Shown here: positions 35,901 to 50,900 of the stretch, piece by piece
How the letters are laid out: each line of letters opens with the position of its first letter
Position numbering within the stretch: position 1 is the stretch's first letter
From: Dechloromonas denitrificans
GTDB taxonomy: Bacteria; Pseudomonadota; Gammaproteobacteria; Burkholderiales; Rhodocyclaceae
DNA: 64,000 nt
NCBI RefSeq assembly: GCF_020510665.1
Contig: NZ_CP075187.1
Span: 888,501-952,500 of the forward strand
Direction of reading: 5' to 3'
Notes under the pieces: generated by a model
Databases searched by the model: none
Seen by the model: the letters and a program-made list of their open reading frames with translations, nothing else
What the model was told of the DNA's origin: nothing
Position numbers and translations under genes: made by a program

Positions 35901-38900
35901 AACCTGGGTGCCGTCGGCAGCGACAGCGCCAAGATCGACACGACGACCTTCAGCGGTCTGGCCATCAGCATTACCGAAGACGAGAACGATGACGGCTTCA
36001 TTGGTCAGGCGGAACTCAAGGGCAACGACATTGGCGTGCGCGTTGTTCTGCCGGCGGGAGCCGCCGTGGGCGACACCCTGACGGTGAGCGGTTCGGGCAA
36101 TGTGGATAAGGTGATCACCCTGACGGCAGCCCAACTGGCGACCGGCTTCATTGATGTGACCTTCAACCCGACCGGCAACAACACCGACTTCAAGGCGACC
36201 GCCTCGATCGCAGATCCGGCCGGCAACAAGCTGGGTCCGGTTGAAGACACGGCCCGTCTGCAATTGAGCGCCCCGGGCGCCCCGATCGTGACGATCACCG
36301 AAGACGGCGACAACGACGGCTGGATCAACGGCACGGAACTGAACGGCACGATTGACGTATCGATCAGCGTCCCGGCGACCGCCAAGGCGGGCGACAAGAT
36401 GCTGGTGACGATCAACGGGGTTGATCAGGCCCCGATCGTTCTGACCCAGGCCGATATCGACAAGGGCAGCATCTCGGTACCGAACGTCCCGAATCCGGGC
36501 GAAGGCGTCACGTTGACCGTGACGGCAGCCGTCAAGGACGCCGCTGGCAATACGGGAGCGACGGGCAGCGACAGCGCGACGATCGACACGATTGCCCCGC
36601 AGACGCTGACGGCGAAGCTGGATCCGACCTCGGACAGCGGCACGAAGGGCGACAGCATCACGAACGACAAGACCCCGACGATCAGCGGCACGGGAGATCC
36701 GGGCGCGAAGATTGAAGTGACGATGCCGACTGGCGAGAAACTGACGACGACGGTGAAGCCGGACGGCAGCTGGACGGTGACGCCGACCCAGGACGTTGCG
36801 GACGGTCCGATCGTGGTCAATGTGAAGGAAACCGACCCGGCAGGGAACAGCATCAGCACGACCGTGCCGTTGACCATCGATTCGGGTGTGCCGAACAACG
36901 GCACCGCCCCGACCGTGACGATCAGCGAAGATGCCAACAACGACGGCTGGATCAACCGAGCCGAAGCGCAAGGAGCCGCCGACGTCAAGGTGTCGTTCAA
37001 CGGCAACCTGGTCAATGTGGGTGACATCGTCAAGATCACCTCGGCTGGTGTGACCAACGATGTGGCGATCACGGCGGCGGACAAGGCGAACGGCTTTGTG
37101 ACGACGACCTTCCCGGCCCAGGCGGATGGAACGACGATGACGGTCACCGCCGTCATCGTGGATGCCGCAGGCAACAGCACTGCCCAGGGCAGTGATGCGG
37201 CGAAGGTGGATATCACCAACTTCACGGGTCTGGCGATCAGCATCACTGAAGATGAAAACAACGACGGCTTCATCAGCCAGTCGGAACTGAAAGGCAACGA
37301 CATTGGCGTTCGCGTTGCGCTGCCGGCGGGTGCGGCGGCAGGTGACACGCTGACGGTTGAAGGCTCGGGCAATGTGGCGCAGACCTTCGTGTTGACCGCA
37401 GCGCAACTGGCGACGGGCTACATTGACGTCTCGTTCAACCCGACGGGCAACAACACCGACTTTGTGGCGAAGGCCTCGATCGTTGATGCGGCCGGCAACA
37501 GTGCGGGTCCGGTCAGCGACACGGCCCGCCTGCAACTGACGGCCCCGGGCGCGCCGATCGTGACGATTGAAGAAGACGCGAACAACGACGGCTTCATCAA
37601 CCAGGCCGAGCTGAACGGGCCGATCGACGTCTCGATCAGCGTCCCGGCGACGGCGAAGGCAGGCGACAGCATGCTGGTGACGATCAACGGTACGCCGCTG
37701 GCGCCGATTGTTCTGACCCAGGCCGATATCGACAAGAACAGCATTTCGATTCCGAATGTTTCGAATCCGGGCGAAGGCGCAACGTTGACCGTGACAGCCC
37801 AGGTGAAGGACGTGGCTGGCAATCTGGGCGGCATTGGATCGGACAGCGCGAAGGTTGATACGCTGGTGCCGAATGGTGGTGTCGCCCCGGTGGTTGAGAT
37901 CACGGAGGATGCCAACAACGACGGCTGGATCAACAAGGCAGAAGCGGTTGGTAATGCGGACGTGAAGGTCTCGTTTGACGGCACGAAGGTTGATGTGGGT
38001 GACAAGGTCCTGGTCAGCTCGGGAGGTGTGACGAACACGGTGACGATCACGGCGGCCGACAAGGCCAACAACTACGTGACGACGAACTTTGCACAGCCGG
38101 CAGATGGCAGCACGATGACGGTGACGGCGAAGATTGTGGATGCGGCGCAGAACAGCAGTGCGGAAGGCAGCGACAGCGCGAAGGTTGATACCACGGTGCC
38201 GAATGATGGCAATGCGCCGGTGGTGACGATCACGGAAGATGCGAACAACGACGGTTTCATCAATCGAGCCGAAGCGTTGGGCAATGCGGACGTGAAGGTT
38301 GAGTTCGACGGCAGCAAGGTTGCGGTGGGTGATGTGGTGAAGATCACGTCGGGTGGCGTGACGCATGATGTGACGATCACGGTGGCGGACAAGGCTGCCG
38401 GGTTTGTGACGACCAGCTTTGCGGCGCAGGCAAGCGGTACGACGATGACGGCGACGGCGGTGATTGTTGATGCGGCGGGGAATGTGTCGACGCAAGGCAG
38501 CGACAGTGCGAAGGTTGATTTGAGCACGCTGGAAGGTTTGGCGGTGACGATCACGGAAGACGCGGACAACGACGGCTGGATCAACAGTGCGGAATTGCAG
38601 GGGACGGTGGGCGTTCGAGTCGATCTGCCGGCGAGCGCAGTCGCGGGTGATTTGCTGACGCTGAACGCGACCGGTAGCGCAGCGCAGACGATTACGCTGA
38701 CGCAGGCCCAGATTGACGCGCATAGCGTGGTCTTTGAAGTGGCGGCGCCGGCCAATGGTGAAACCCTGGTGGTCAAGGCGCAGGTGACGGACCCGGCAGG
38801 CAACAAGTCGGCCGAAGTCAGCGACAGCGCGGTGATTGATACGCAAGCCCCGGGCGCACCGGTGGTCGAGATCACCGAAGACGGCAACAACGACGGCTGG

Positions 38901-41900
38901 ATCAACCAGGCCGAACTCAATGGCGACATTGGTGTGACGGTCAGCCTGGCCGGCACGGGGGCCAAGGCAGGCGAAACCCTGCTGGTCAGCATCAATGGTA
39001 CCGCCCAAACGCCGATCATTCTGACCGCAGCCGATATTCAAAGCGGCACGGTGGCACTGACGGGGATCAGTAACCCGGGCGAAGGCGTCACCCTGACGGT
39101 GACGGCAGCCGTGAAGGACGCCGCTGGCAATACGGGAGCGACGGGTAGCGACAGCGCGACGATCGACACGATTGCCCCGCAGACGCTGACGGCGAAGCTG
39201 GATCCGACCTCGGACAGTGGCACGAAGGGCGACAGCCTCACGAACGACAAGACACCGACGATCAGCGGCACGGGAGATCCGGGCGCGAAGATTGAAGTGA
39301 CGATGCCGACCGGCGAGAAACTGACGACGACGGTGAAGCCGGACGGCAGCTGGACGGTGACGCCGACCCAGGACGTTCCGGACGGTCCGATCGTGGTCAA
39401 CGTCAAGGAAACCGACCCGGCAGGGAACAGCATCAGCACGACGGTACCGCTGACCATCGACACTGGCGTGCCGAACGACGGCACCGCACCGACCGTGACG
39501 ATCACGGAAGATGCCAACAACGATGGCTTCATCAATCGCGTCGAAGCCCAAGGGCCGACCGACGTCAAGGTGTCGTTCAACGGCAACCTGGTCAATGTGG
39601 GCGATATCGTCAAGATTACCTCGGGTGGCGTGACGAAGGATGTGGCGATTACGGCGACGGACAAGGCGAACGGCTTTGTGACCACCGACTTCCCGCAGCA
39701 GGCTGCCGGCACGACGGTGACGGCAACGGCCGTGATCGTTGATGCGGCAGGCAACACGACGCAAGAAGGCAGCGACAGCGCCAAGCTGGATTTGAGCCCG
39801 CTGGACGGGTTGACCGTGAAAATCACGGAAGACGCGAACGACGACGGCTTCATCAACAAGGCCGAACTGCAAGGCACGGTGGGTGCAGAAATCAAGCTGC
39901 CGGCGACGGCGGTTGCCGGCGACGCCCTGACCATCACGGCGACGGGCAATGCGACGCAGACGATCATTCTGACGCAATCGCAGATTGATGCTGGCCAGGT
40001 GACCGTCGAACTGACGGCCCCGGGCAGTGGTACCGAAATGGTCGTGACGGCCCAGGTCAAGGACCCGGCCGGTAACGAATCCGCGGTGGCCAGCGACAAG
40101 GCGACGATCGCGACCGACGACATTGGTGCGCCGAAGGTGACGATCACCGAAGACACCAATAACGACGGCTGGATCAACAAGGCCGAACTCAATGGCGAGA
40201 TTGGCGTCAGCGTCGAACTGCCGGGCACGGCCAAGGCGGGCGACAGCCTGCTGGTCTCGGTTAATGGCGTGGCACGTACGCCGATCGTATTGACGGCTGC
40301 GGACATCAGTACCGGCAGCGTGGCGATTACCGGCGTGACCAATCCGGGCGAAGGCAGCACGTTGACCGTGACGGCCCAAGTCAAGGATGTGGCGAACAAC
40401 CTGGGTGCCGTCGGCAGCGACAGCGCCAAGATCGACACGACGACCTTCAGCGGTCTGGCCATCAGCATTACCGAAGACGAGAACGATGACGGCTTCATTG
40501 GTCAGGCGGAACTCAAGGGCAACGACATTGGCGTGCGCGTTGTTCTGCCGGCGGGAGCCGCCGTGGGCGACACCCTGACGGTGAGCGGTTCGGGCAATGT
40601 GGATAAGGTGATCACCCTGACGGCAGCCCAACTGGCGACCGGCTTCATTGATGTGACCTTCAACCCGACCGGCAACAACACCGACTTCAAGGCGACCGCC
40701 TCGATCGCAGATCCGGCCGGCAACAAGCTGGGTCCGGTTGAAGACACGGCCCGTCTGCAATTGAGCGCCCCGGGCGCCCCGATCGTGACGATCACCGAAG
40801 ACGGCGACAACGACGGCTGGATCAACGGCACGGAACTGAACGGCACGATTGACGTATCGATCAGCGTCCCGGCGACCGCCAAGGCGGGCGACAAGATGCT
40901 GGTGACGATCAACGGGGTTGATCAGGCCCCGATCGTTCTGACCCAGGCCGATATCGACAAGGGCAGCATCTCGGTACCGAACGTCCCGAATCCGGGCGAA
41001 GGCGTCACGTTGACCGTGACGGCAGCCGTCAAGGACGCCGCTGGCAATACGGGAGCGACGGGCAGCGACAGCGCGACGATCGACACGATTGCCCCGCAGA
41101 CGCTGACGGCGAAGCTGGATCCGACCTCGGACAGCGGCACGAAGGGCGACAGCATCACGAACGACAAGACCCCGACGATCAGCGGCACGGGAGATCCGGG
41201 CGCGAAGATTGAAGTGACGATGCCGACTGGCGAGAAACTGACGACGACGGTGAAGCCGGACGGCAGCTGGACGGTGACGCCGACCCAGGACGTTGCGGAC
41301 GGTCCGATCGTGGTCAATGTGAAGGAAACCGACCCGGCAGGGAACAGCATCAGCACGACCGTGCCGTTGACCATCGATTCGGGTGTGCCGAACAACGGCA
41401 CCGCCCCGACCGTGACGATCAGCGAAGATGCCAACAACGACGGCTGGATCAACCGAGCCGAAGCGCAAGGAGCCGCCGACGTCAAGGTGTCGTTCAACGG
41501 CAACCTGGTCAATGTGGGTGACATCGTCAAGATCACCTCGGCTGGTGTGACCAACGATGTGGCGATCACGGCGGCGGACAAGGCGAACGGCTTTGTGACG
41601 ACGACCTTCCCGGCCCAGGCGGATGGAACGACGATGACGGTCACCGCCGTCATCGTGGATGCCGCAGGCAACAGCACTGCCCAGGGCAGTGATGCGGCGA
41701 AGGTGGATATCACCAACTTCACGGGTCTGGCGATCAGCATCACTGAAGATGAAAACAACGACGGCTTCATCAGCCAGTCGGAACTGAAAGGCAACGACAT
41801 TGGCGTTCGCGTTGCGCTGCCGGCGGGTGCGGCGGCAGGTGACACGCTGACGGTTGAAGGCTCGGGCAATGTGGCGCAGACCTTCGTGTTGACCGCAGCG

Positions 41901-44900
41901 CAACTGGCGACGGGCTACATTGACGTCTCGTTCAACCCGACGGGCAACAACACCGACTTTGTGGCGAAGGCCTCGATCGTTGATGCGGCCGGCAACAGTG
42001 CGGGTCCGGTCAGCGACACGGCCCGCCTGCAACTGACGGCCCCGGGCGCGCCGATCGTGACGATTGAAGAAGACGCGAACAACGACGGCTTCATCAACCA
42101 GGCCGAGCTGAACGGGCCGATCGACGTCTCGATCAGCGTCCCGGCGACGGCGAAGGCAGGCGACAGCATGCTGGTGACGATCAACGGTACGCCGCTGGCG
42201 CCGATTGTTCTGACCCAGGCCGATATCGACAAGAACAGCATTTCGATTCCGAATGTTTCGAATCCGGGCGAAGGCGCAACGTTGACCGTGACAGCCCAGG
42301 TGAAGGACGTGGCTGGCAATCTGGGCGGCATTGGATCGGACAGCGCGAAGGTTGATACGCTGGTGCCGAATGGTGGTGTCGCCCCGGTGGTTGAGATCAC
42401 GGAGGATGCCAACAACGACGGCTGGATCAACAAGGCAGAAGCGGTTGGTAATGCGGACGTGAAGGTCTCGTTTGACGGCACGAAGGTTGATGTGGGTGAC
42501 AAGGTCCTGGTCAGCTCGGGAGGTGTGACGAACACGGTGACGATCACGGCGGCCGACAAGGCCAACAACTACGTGACGACGAACTTTGCACAGCCGGCAG
42601 ATGGCAGCACGATGACGGTGACGGCGAAGATTGTGGATGCGGCGCAGAACAGCAGTGCGGAAGGCAGCGACAGCGCGAAGGTTGATACCACGGTGCCGAA
42701 TGATGGCAATGCGCCGGTGGTGACGATCACGGAAGATGCGAACAACGACGGTTTCATCAATCGAGCCGAAGCGTTGGGCAATGCGGACGTGAAGGTTGAG
42801 TTCGACGGCAGCAAGGTTGCGGTGGGTGATGTGGTGAAGATCACGTCGGGTGGCGTGACGCATGATGTGACGATCACGGTGGCGGACAAGGCTGCCGGGT
42901 TTGTGACGACCAGCTTTGCGGCGCAGGCAAGCGGTACGACGATGACGGCGACGGCGGTGATTGTTGATGCGGCGGGGAATGTGTCGACGCAAGGCAGCGA
43001 CAGTGCGAAGGTTGATTTGAGCACGCTGGAAGGTTTGGCGGTGACGATCACGGAAGACGCGGACAACGACGGCTGGATCAACAGTGCGGAATTGCAGGGG
43101 ACGGTGGGCGTTCGAGTCGATCTGCCGGCGAGCGCAGTCGCGGGTGATTTGCTGACGCTGAACGCGACCGGTAGCGCAGCGCAGACGATTACGCTGACGC
43201 AGGCCCAGATTGACGCGCATAGCGTGGTCTTTGAAGTGGCGGCGCCGGCCAATGGTGAAACCCTGGTGGTCAAGGCGCAGGTGACGGACCCGGCAGGCAA
43301 CAAGTCGGCCGAAGTCAGCGACAGCGCGGTGATTGATACGCAAGCCCCGGGCGCACCGGTGGTCGAGATCACCGAAGACGGCAACAACGACGGCTGGATC
43401 AACCAGGCCGAACTCAATGGCGACATTGGTGTGACGGTCAGCCTGGCCGGCACGGGGGCCAAGGCAGGCGAAACCCTGCTGGTCAGCATCAATGGTACCG
43501 CCCAAACGCCGATCATTCTGACCGCAGCCGATATTCAAAGCGGCACGGTGGCACTGACGGGGATCAGTAACCCGGGCGAAGGCGTCACCCTGACGGTGAC
43601 GGCAGCCGTGAAGGACGCCGCTGGCAATACGGGAGCGACGGGTAGCGACAGCGCGACGATCGACACGATTGCCCCGCAGACGCTGACGGCGAAGCTGGAT
43701 CCGACCTCGGACAGTGGCACGAAGGGCGACAGCCTCACGAACGACAAGACACCGACGATCAGCGGCACGGGAGATCCGGGCGCGAAGATTGAAGTGACGA
43801 TGCCGACCGGCGAGAAACTGACGACGACGGTGAAGCCGGACGGCAGCTGGACGGTGACGCCGACCCAGGACGTTCCGGACGGTCCGATCGTGGTCAACGT
43901 CAAGGAAACCGACCCGGCAGGGAACAGCATCAGCACGACGGTACCGCTGACCATCGACACTGGCGTGCCGAACGACGGCACCGCACCGACCGTGACGATC
44001 ACGGAAGATGCCAACAACGATGGCTTCATCAATCGCGTCGAAGCCCAAGGGCCGACCGACGTCAAGGTGTCGTTCAACGGCAACCTGGTCAATGTGGGCG
44101 ATATCGTCAAGATCACCTCGGGTGGCGTGACGAAGGATGTGGCGATTACGGCGACGGACAAGGCGAACGGCTTTGTGACCACCGACTTCCCGCAGCAGGC
44201 CGCTGGCACGACGGTGACGGCAACGGCCGTGATCGTTGATGCGGCAGGCAACACGACGCAAGAAGGCAGCGACAGCGCCAAGCTGGATTTGAGCCCGCTG
44301 GACGGGTTGACCGTGAAAATCACGGAAGACGCGAACGACGACGGCTTCATCAACAAGGCCGAACTGCAAGGCACGGTGGGTGCAGAAATCAAGCTGCCGG
44401 CGACAGCCGTTGCCGGCGACGCCCTGACCATCACGGCGACGGGCAATGCGACGCAGACGATCATTCTGACGCAATCGCAGATTGATGCTGGCCAGGTGAC
44501 CGTCGAACTGACGGCCCCGGGCAGTGGTACCGAAATGGTCGTGACGGCCCAGGTCAAGGACCCGGCCGGTAACGAATCCGCGGTGGCCAGCGACAAGGCG
44601 ACGATCGCGACCGACGACATTGGTGCGCCGAAGGTGACGATCACCGAAGACACCAATAACGACGGCTGGATCAACAAGGCCGAACTCAATGGCGAGATTG
44701 GCGTCAGCGTCGAACTGCCGGGCACGGCCAAGGCGGGCGACAGCCTGCTGGTCTCGGTTAATGGCGTGGCACGTACGCCGATCGTATTGACGGCTGCGGA
44801 CATCAGTACCGGCAGCGTGGCGATTACCGGCGTGACCAATCCGGGCGAAGGCAGCACGTTGACCGTGACGGCCCAAGTCAAGGATGTGGCGAACAACCTG

Positions 44901-47900
44901 GGTGCCGTCGGCAGCGACAGCGCCAAGATCGACACGACGACCTTCAGTGGTCTGGCCATCAGCATTACCGAAGACGAGAACGATGACGGCTTCATTGGTC
45001 AGGCGGAACTCAAGGGCAACGACATTGGCGTGCGCGTTGTTCTGCCGGCGGGAGCCGCCGTGGGCGACACCCTGACGGTGAGCGGTTCGGGCAATGTGGA
45101 CAAGGTGATCACCCTGACGGCAGCCCAACTGGCGACCGGCTTCATTGATGTGACCTTCAACCCGACCGGCAACAACACCGACTTCAAGGCGACCGCCTCG
45201 ATCGCAGATCCGGCCGGCAACAAGCTGGGTCCGGTCGAAGACACGGCCCGTCTGCAATTGAGCGCCCCGGGCGCCCCGATCGTGACGATCACCGAAGACG
45301 GCGACAACGACGGCTGGATCAACGGCACGGAACTGAACGGCACGATTGACGTATCGATCAGCGTCCCGGCGACCGCCAAGGCGGGCGACAAGATGCTGGT
45401 GACGATCAACGGGGTTGATCAGGCCCCGATCGTTCTGACCCAGGCCGATATCGACAAGGGCAGCATCTCGGTACCGAACGTCCCGAATCCGGGCGAAGGC
45501 GTCACGTTGACCGTGACGGCAGCCGTCAAGGACGCCGCTGGCAATACGGGAGCGACGGGCAGCGACAGCGCGACGATCGACACGATTGCCCCGCAGACGC
45601 TGACGGCGAAGCTGGATCCGACCTCGGACAGCGGCACGAAGGGCGACAGCATCACGAACGACAAGACCCCGACGATCAGCGGCACGGGAGATCCGGGCGC
45701 GAAGATTGAAGTGACGATGCCGACTGGCGAGAAACTGACGACGACGGTGAAGCCGGACGGCAGCTGGACGGTGACGCCGACCCAGGACGTTGCGGACGGT
45801 CCGATCGTGGTCAATGTGAAGGAAACCGACCCGGCAGGGAACAGCATCAGCACGACCGTGCCGTTGACCATCGATTCGGGTGTGCCGAACAACGGCACCG
45901 CCCCGACCGTGACGATCAGCGAAGATGCCAACAACGACGGCTGGATCAACCGAGCCGAAGCGCAAGGAGCCGCCGACGTCAAGGTGTCGTTCAACGGCAA
46001 CCTGGTCAATGTGGGTGACATCGTCAAGATCACCTCGGCTGGTGTGACCAACGATGTGGCGATCACGGCGGCGGACAAGGCGAACGGCTTTGTGACGACG
46101 ACCTTCCCGGCCCAGGCGGATGGAACGACGATGACGGTCACCGCCGTCATCGTGGATGCCGCAGGCAACAGCACTGCCCAGGGCAGTGATGCGGCGAAGG
46201 TGGATATCACCAACTTCACGGGTCTGGCGATCAGCATCACTGAAGATGAAAACAACGACGGCTTCATCAGCCAGTCGGAACTGAAAGGCAACGACATTGG
46301 CGTTCGCGTTGCGCTGCCGGCGGGTGCGGCGGCAGGTGACACGCTGACGGTTGAAGGCTCGGGCAATGTGGCGCAGACCTTCGTGTTGACCGCAGCGCAA
46401 CTGGCGACGGGCTACATTGACGTCTCGTTCAACCCGACGGGCAACAACACCGACTTTGTGGCGAAGGCCTCGATCGTTGATGCGGCCGGCAACAGTGCGG
46501 GTCCGGTCAGCGACACGGCCCGCCTGCAACTGACGGCCCCGGGCGCGCCGATCGTGACGATTGAAGAAGACGCGAACAACGACGGCTTCATCAACCAGGC
46601 CGAGCTGAACGGGCCGATCGACGTCTCGATCAGCGTCCCGGCGACGGCGAAGGCAGGCGACAGCATGCTGGTGACGATCAACGGTACGCCGCTGGCGCCG
46701 ATTGTTCTGACCCAGGCCGATATCGACAAGAACAGCATTTCGATTCCGAATGTTTCGAATCCGGGCGAAGGCGCAACGTTGACCGTGACAGCCCAGGTGA
46801 AGGACGTGGCTGGCAATCTGGGCGGCATTGGATCGGACAGCGCGAAGGTTGATACGCTGGTGCCGAATGGTGGTGTCGCCCCGGTGGTTGAGATCACGGA
46901 GGATGCCAACAACGACGGCTGGATCAACAAGGCAGAAGCGGTTGGTAATGCGGACGTGAAGGTCTCGTTTGACGGCACGAAGGTTGATGTGGGTGACAAG
47001 GTCCTGGTCAGCGCGGGTGGTGTGACGAACACGGTGACGATCACGGCGGCCGACAAGGCCAACAACTACGTGACGACGAACTTTGCACAGCCGGCCGATG
47101 GCAGCACGATGACGGTGACGGCGAAGATTGTGGATGCGGCGCAGAACAGCAGCGCGGAAGGCAGCGACAGCGCGAAGGTTGATACCACGGTGCCGAATGA
47201 TGGCAATGCGCCGGTGGTGACGATTACGGAAGATGCGAACAACGATGGTTTCATCAACCGTACCGAAGCGGTGGGCAATGCGGACGTGAAGGTTGAGTTC
47301 GACGGCAGCAAGGTTGCGGTGGGTGATGTGGTGAAGATCACGTCGGGTGGCGTGACGCATGATGTGACGATCACGGTGGCGGACAAGGCTGCCGGGTTTG
47401 TGACGACCAGCTTTGCGGCGCAGGCAAGCGGTACGACGATGACGGCGACGGCGGTGATTGTTGATGCGGCGGGGAATGTGTCGACGCAAGGCAGCGACAG
47501 TGCGAAGGTTGATACGACACCGCCCAATGGAGGTGTCGCACCGACCGTGACGATCACGGAAGATGCGAACAACGATGGCTGGATCAACAAGACGGAAGCA
47601 GTTGGTAATGCGGACGTGAAGGTTGAGTTCGACGGCACGAAGGTTGCAGTGGGTGATGTGGTTCAGATCACCTCGGGTGGTGTGACGAACAGCGTGACAA
47701 TCGCGGCAGCAGACAAGGCTGCTGGGTTTGTGACGACCAGCTTTGCTCCTGTTGCCGAAGGCGCGACGATGACGGTCACTGCCAAGATCGTCGATGCCGC
47801 AGGTAACAGCACTCTGGATGGTTCGGATAGTGCCGTGGTTGATACGACACCGCCGAATGGAGGTGTCGCACCGACCGTGACGATCACGGAAGATGCCAAC

Positions 47901-50900
47901 AACGACGGCTGGATCAACAAGACGGAAGCGGTGGGCAATGCGGACGTGAAGGTTGAGTTCGACGGCACGAAGGTTGTAGTGGGTGATGTGGTTCAGATCA
48001 CCTCGGGTGGTGTGACGAACACGGTGACGATCACGGCCACGGACAAGGCCAATAATTACGTGACGACGAGCTTCCCGCCGGTTGCCGAAGGCGCGACGAT
48101 GACGGTCACTGCCAAGATCGTCGATGCCGCAGGAAATGCAACGGCATCGGGAAGCGATACAGCCAAAGCTGATTCCTCTAATCCGAGCCTGGTGATTACT
48201 TCATCTGATGGTGTTCTCTCGCCAGGAGAGGCTGTAACGCTGACCTTTACTTTCAGTGAGCCGGTCAAGGATTTTGTGGCTGGCGACATATCCGTCACCG
48301 GTGGAACGCTTGATGCTGCGAGCTTGACGAGTACCGATGGTGGCAAAACCTGGGCAGCGACTTTTGCCCAAACAGGAGCTGCAACACCGGTTATCAGTGT
48401 TGCAGCTGGTAGCTATTCCGACCTTGCCGGGAATGCCGGTTCAGCAGCTTCACTGACCTTGAACAATGTTCCAGATGCGATTGATGATCGCTATATCTTG
48501 ACTTCATTGAAGAGCCAGTACTGGGGCTACAACGAGGGGGCCGATGGTGCAAACCTGACTACGGTTGCTCAAGTTGAAACATTTGCTAACACGCATGCAG
48601 CAACGGCTACCTTTGACGTCAATAGCCTGAATCTTGGTCAAACGGCGATTACCAATAATCTGGGTACGGCAGGGAACCTTGCTACATTCTTGGGGGCTAG
48701 CGCCACAAACTTGCAAACGACTGCTGCTTACGGCACGACGTCTGATGCGATTGTCAAAATGACAGGAAAAATCAATTTGGCTGCTGGAAATTACAATTTC
48801 CGTGTTTATGCTGACGATGGTTTTGTCATACGAGTTGATGGTGTTGAAGTCGGTAAGTTTGATGGGATTCAATCAGCAACGACTCGTGAGTTTGCCAATT
48901 TCAACATTGCAACCAGCGGTGAACACACGATCGAAGTCTTCTATTGGGATCAGGCTGGCAACGCTGTCTTCAAGGCTGAATTGCGTCCAGAGGGTGGCGC
49001 ATATCAGGTGCTTGATGTTAATTCGCAGTATGGGTCTGGTCCGCTTGTTACGCTGGAAGATAAGGCTCTGACAATTGATCCGGCAACTCTGCTGGGGAAT
49101 GACAAGGATCAGAACGGTGATCCGCTGCAGATTACTTCTGTCCAGAATGCTACGAACGGTACCGTTGCGCTTGTCAATGGGAAGGTAGTCTTTACGCCAA
49201 ATCCGAATTACAACGGAGATGCGACCTTTACCTATACCATCTCTGATGGCAAGGGTGGTTCCGATACTGCAACTGTGACTCTCAAGGTTACGCCGGTTGC
49301 AGATGCTCCAACGATTCAGTCAGGTGTTGCAGCGACTGTTTCTGAAGAGGGCCTGGCTGGTGGTTTGCCGGACTCGACGGGCAATCCGACAGATGTGACC
49401 AATGCCAAGTCGGCAACCGGTACGATAGTGATTGCCGATCCGGATGGCGATGCAATTTCTTCTGTTGTCCTGACTGTCCCGACTTTTGCAACCCCTCTGA
49501 CCAGTGGTGGTCAGACTGTTACTTGGAGTGGCGACAACACCGGTACGTTGACGGCGACTGCTGGTGGGCAAACGGTGGCGACAATCAGCATCACCGCGAC
49601 AGGGACTTACACGGTCAACTTGCTCAAGCCGATCGATCATCCGGCAGGACAAGGTGAAAATGTACTGTCGTTCAATGTCGGTGTGAAGGCGACTGCAGGT
49701 GGTCAGACCACAACGGGTTCCTTCCAGGTCTCGATTGAGGACGATGCTCCTGTTGCAGTTGCTCCGCTGACCGGCGACATTGCAATGACCAATACCAATC
49801 TGTTGATTACGCTCGATGTCTCCGGCTCCATGGGGACGACAGATGGCGTCAATGGGCAGACTCGTTTGGCAAGCTCGATTGCTTCTATCAAGACGTTGCT
49901 TGATCGCTACGACGAATTCGGTGATGTGAAGGTTGCATTGGTAACTTTCTCAACGGGTTCTGCTCAGCAAGGTACGACCTGGTTGACTGTGGCGCAGGCA
50001 AAGACATACCTCGATAGTCTCTCTGCCAATGGCGGCACTAACTATGATGCAGCCATTAATTCTGCAATGAATGCATTCAATACCGCTGGCAAACTGACCA
50101 ATGCCCAGAATGTTTCGTACTTCTTCACCGACGGTGTCCCCACCTTTGGTTCTGGAGATGTGAATACCTTGACGGGTACGCAGAATGGCAACGGTGGTAA
50201 CAGCAGCGATCCTGATTCTGGTATTCAGGCAGGTGAGGAGGCCCTCTGGAAGAGTTTCCTGAATAACAATCAGGTCAAGGCTTTCGCGATTGGCATGGGG
50301 TCAGGGATTACTGATGCCAGCTACCTGCATCCGATTGCCTATGATGGACAGGCGTCGATCGATACCAATGGTGTTCGTGTGACCGCCTTTGATCAGCTTG
50401 ATAGCGTTCTGGCCGGGACCATCCAGCAGCCGGTCGGTGGCCAGTTGGTCAGTGGTGGTTTGCTAGGCGGAGCCATTGGTGCTGATGGTGGTGGTCATAT
50501 CCAATCCGTGGTGGTCGACGGCCATACATTCTCCTTCGATCTGGTAACAGGAACGGCACCAGCCCAAGCTGGCGGTACCTTTAATACAACAACCAAGGAA
50601 TGGACCATAACGACAGTCGCTGGTGGCACCTTTGTCGTTGATATGGATGGCGGAACCTACTCCTACAAGGCGCCGGCTACGCTGATATCGACCAAGGCGG
50701 TAGAGACGATGAATTACACCGTCTCTGATCGTGATGGTGATACTCAGTCTGCAACCGTGACGGTGAACGTCGAGCGCACCAATGTGGTTATCGGTACGAC
50801 CGGGTCTGAAACTTTGAATGGTACAGACCAGCCGGATTTGATTCTGGGCCGTGCAGGTGATGACATCATCAATGGCGGTGTCGGTAACGACAAACTCTAT

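Noticed and set aside
33018..47489. A 4,823-codon open frame on the minus strand across the adhesin gene, plus many smaller ones
   Set aside because: It follows from the codon pattern of one repeated block copied three times. The Arg/His-rich translation has no domain, and the sense frame has full domain support.
33724..48170. CRISPR-like or satellite repeats
   Set aside because: The repeats are in-frame protein domains of about 300 bases within a single open gene, not short direct repeats with spacers.
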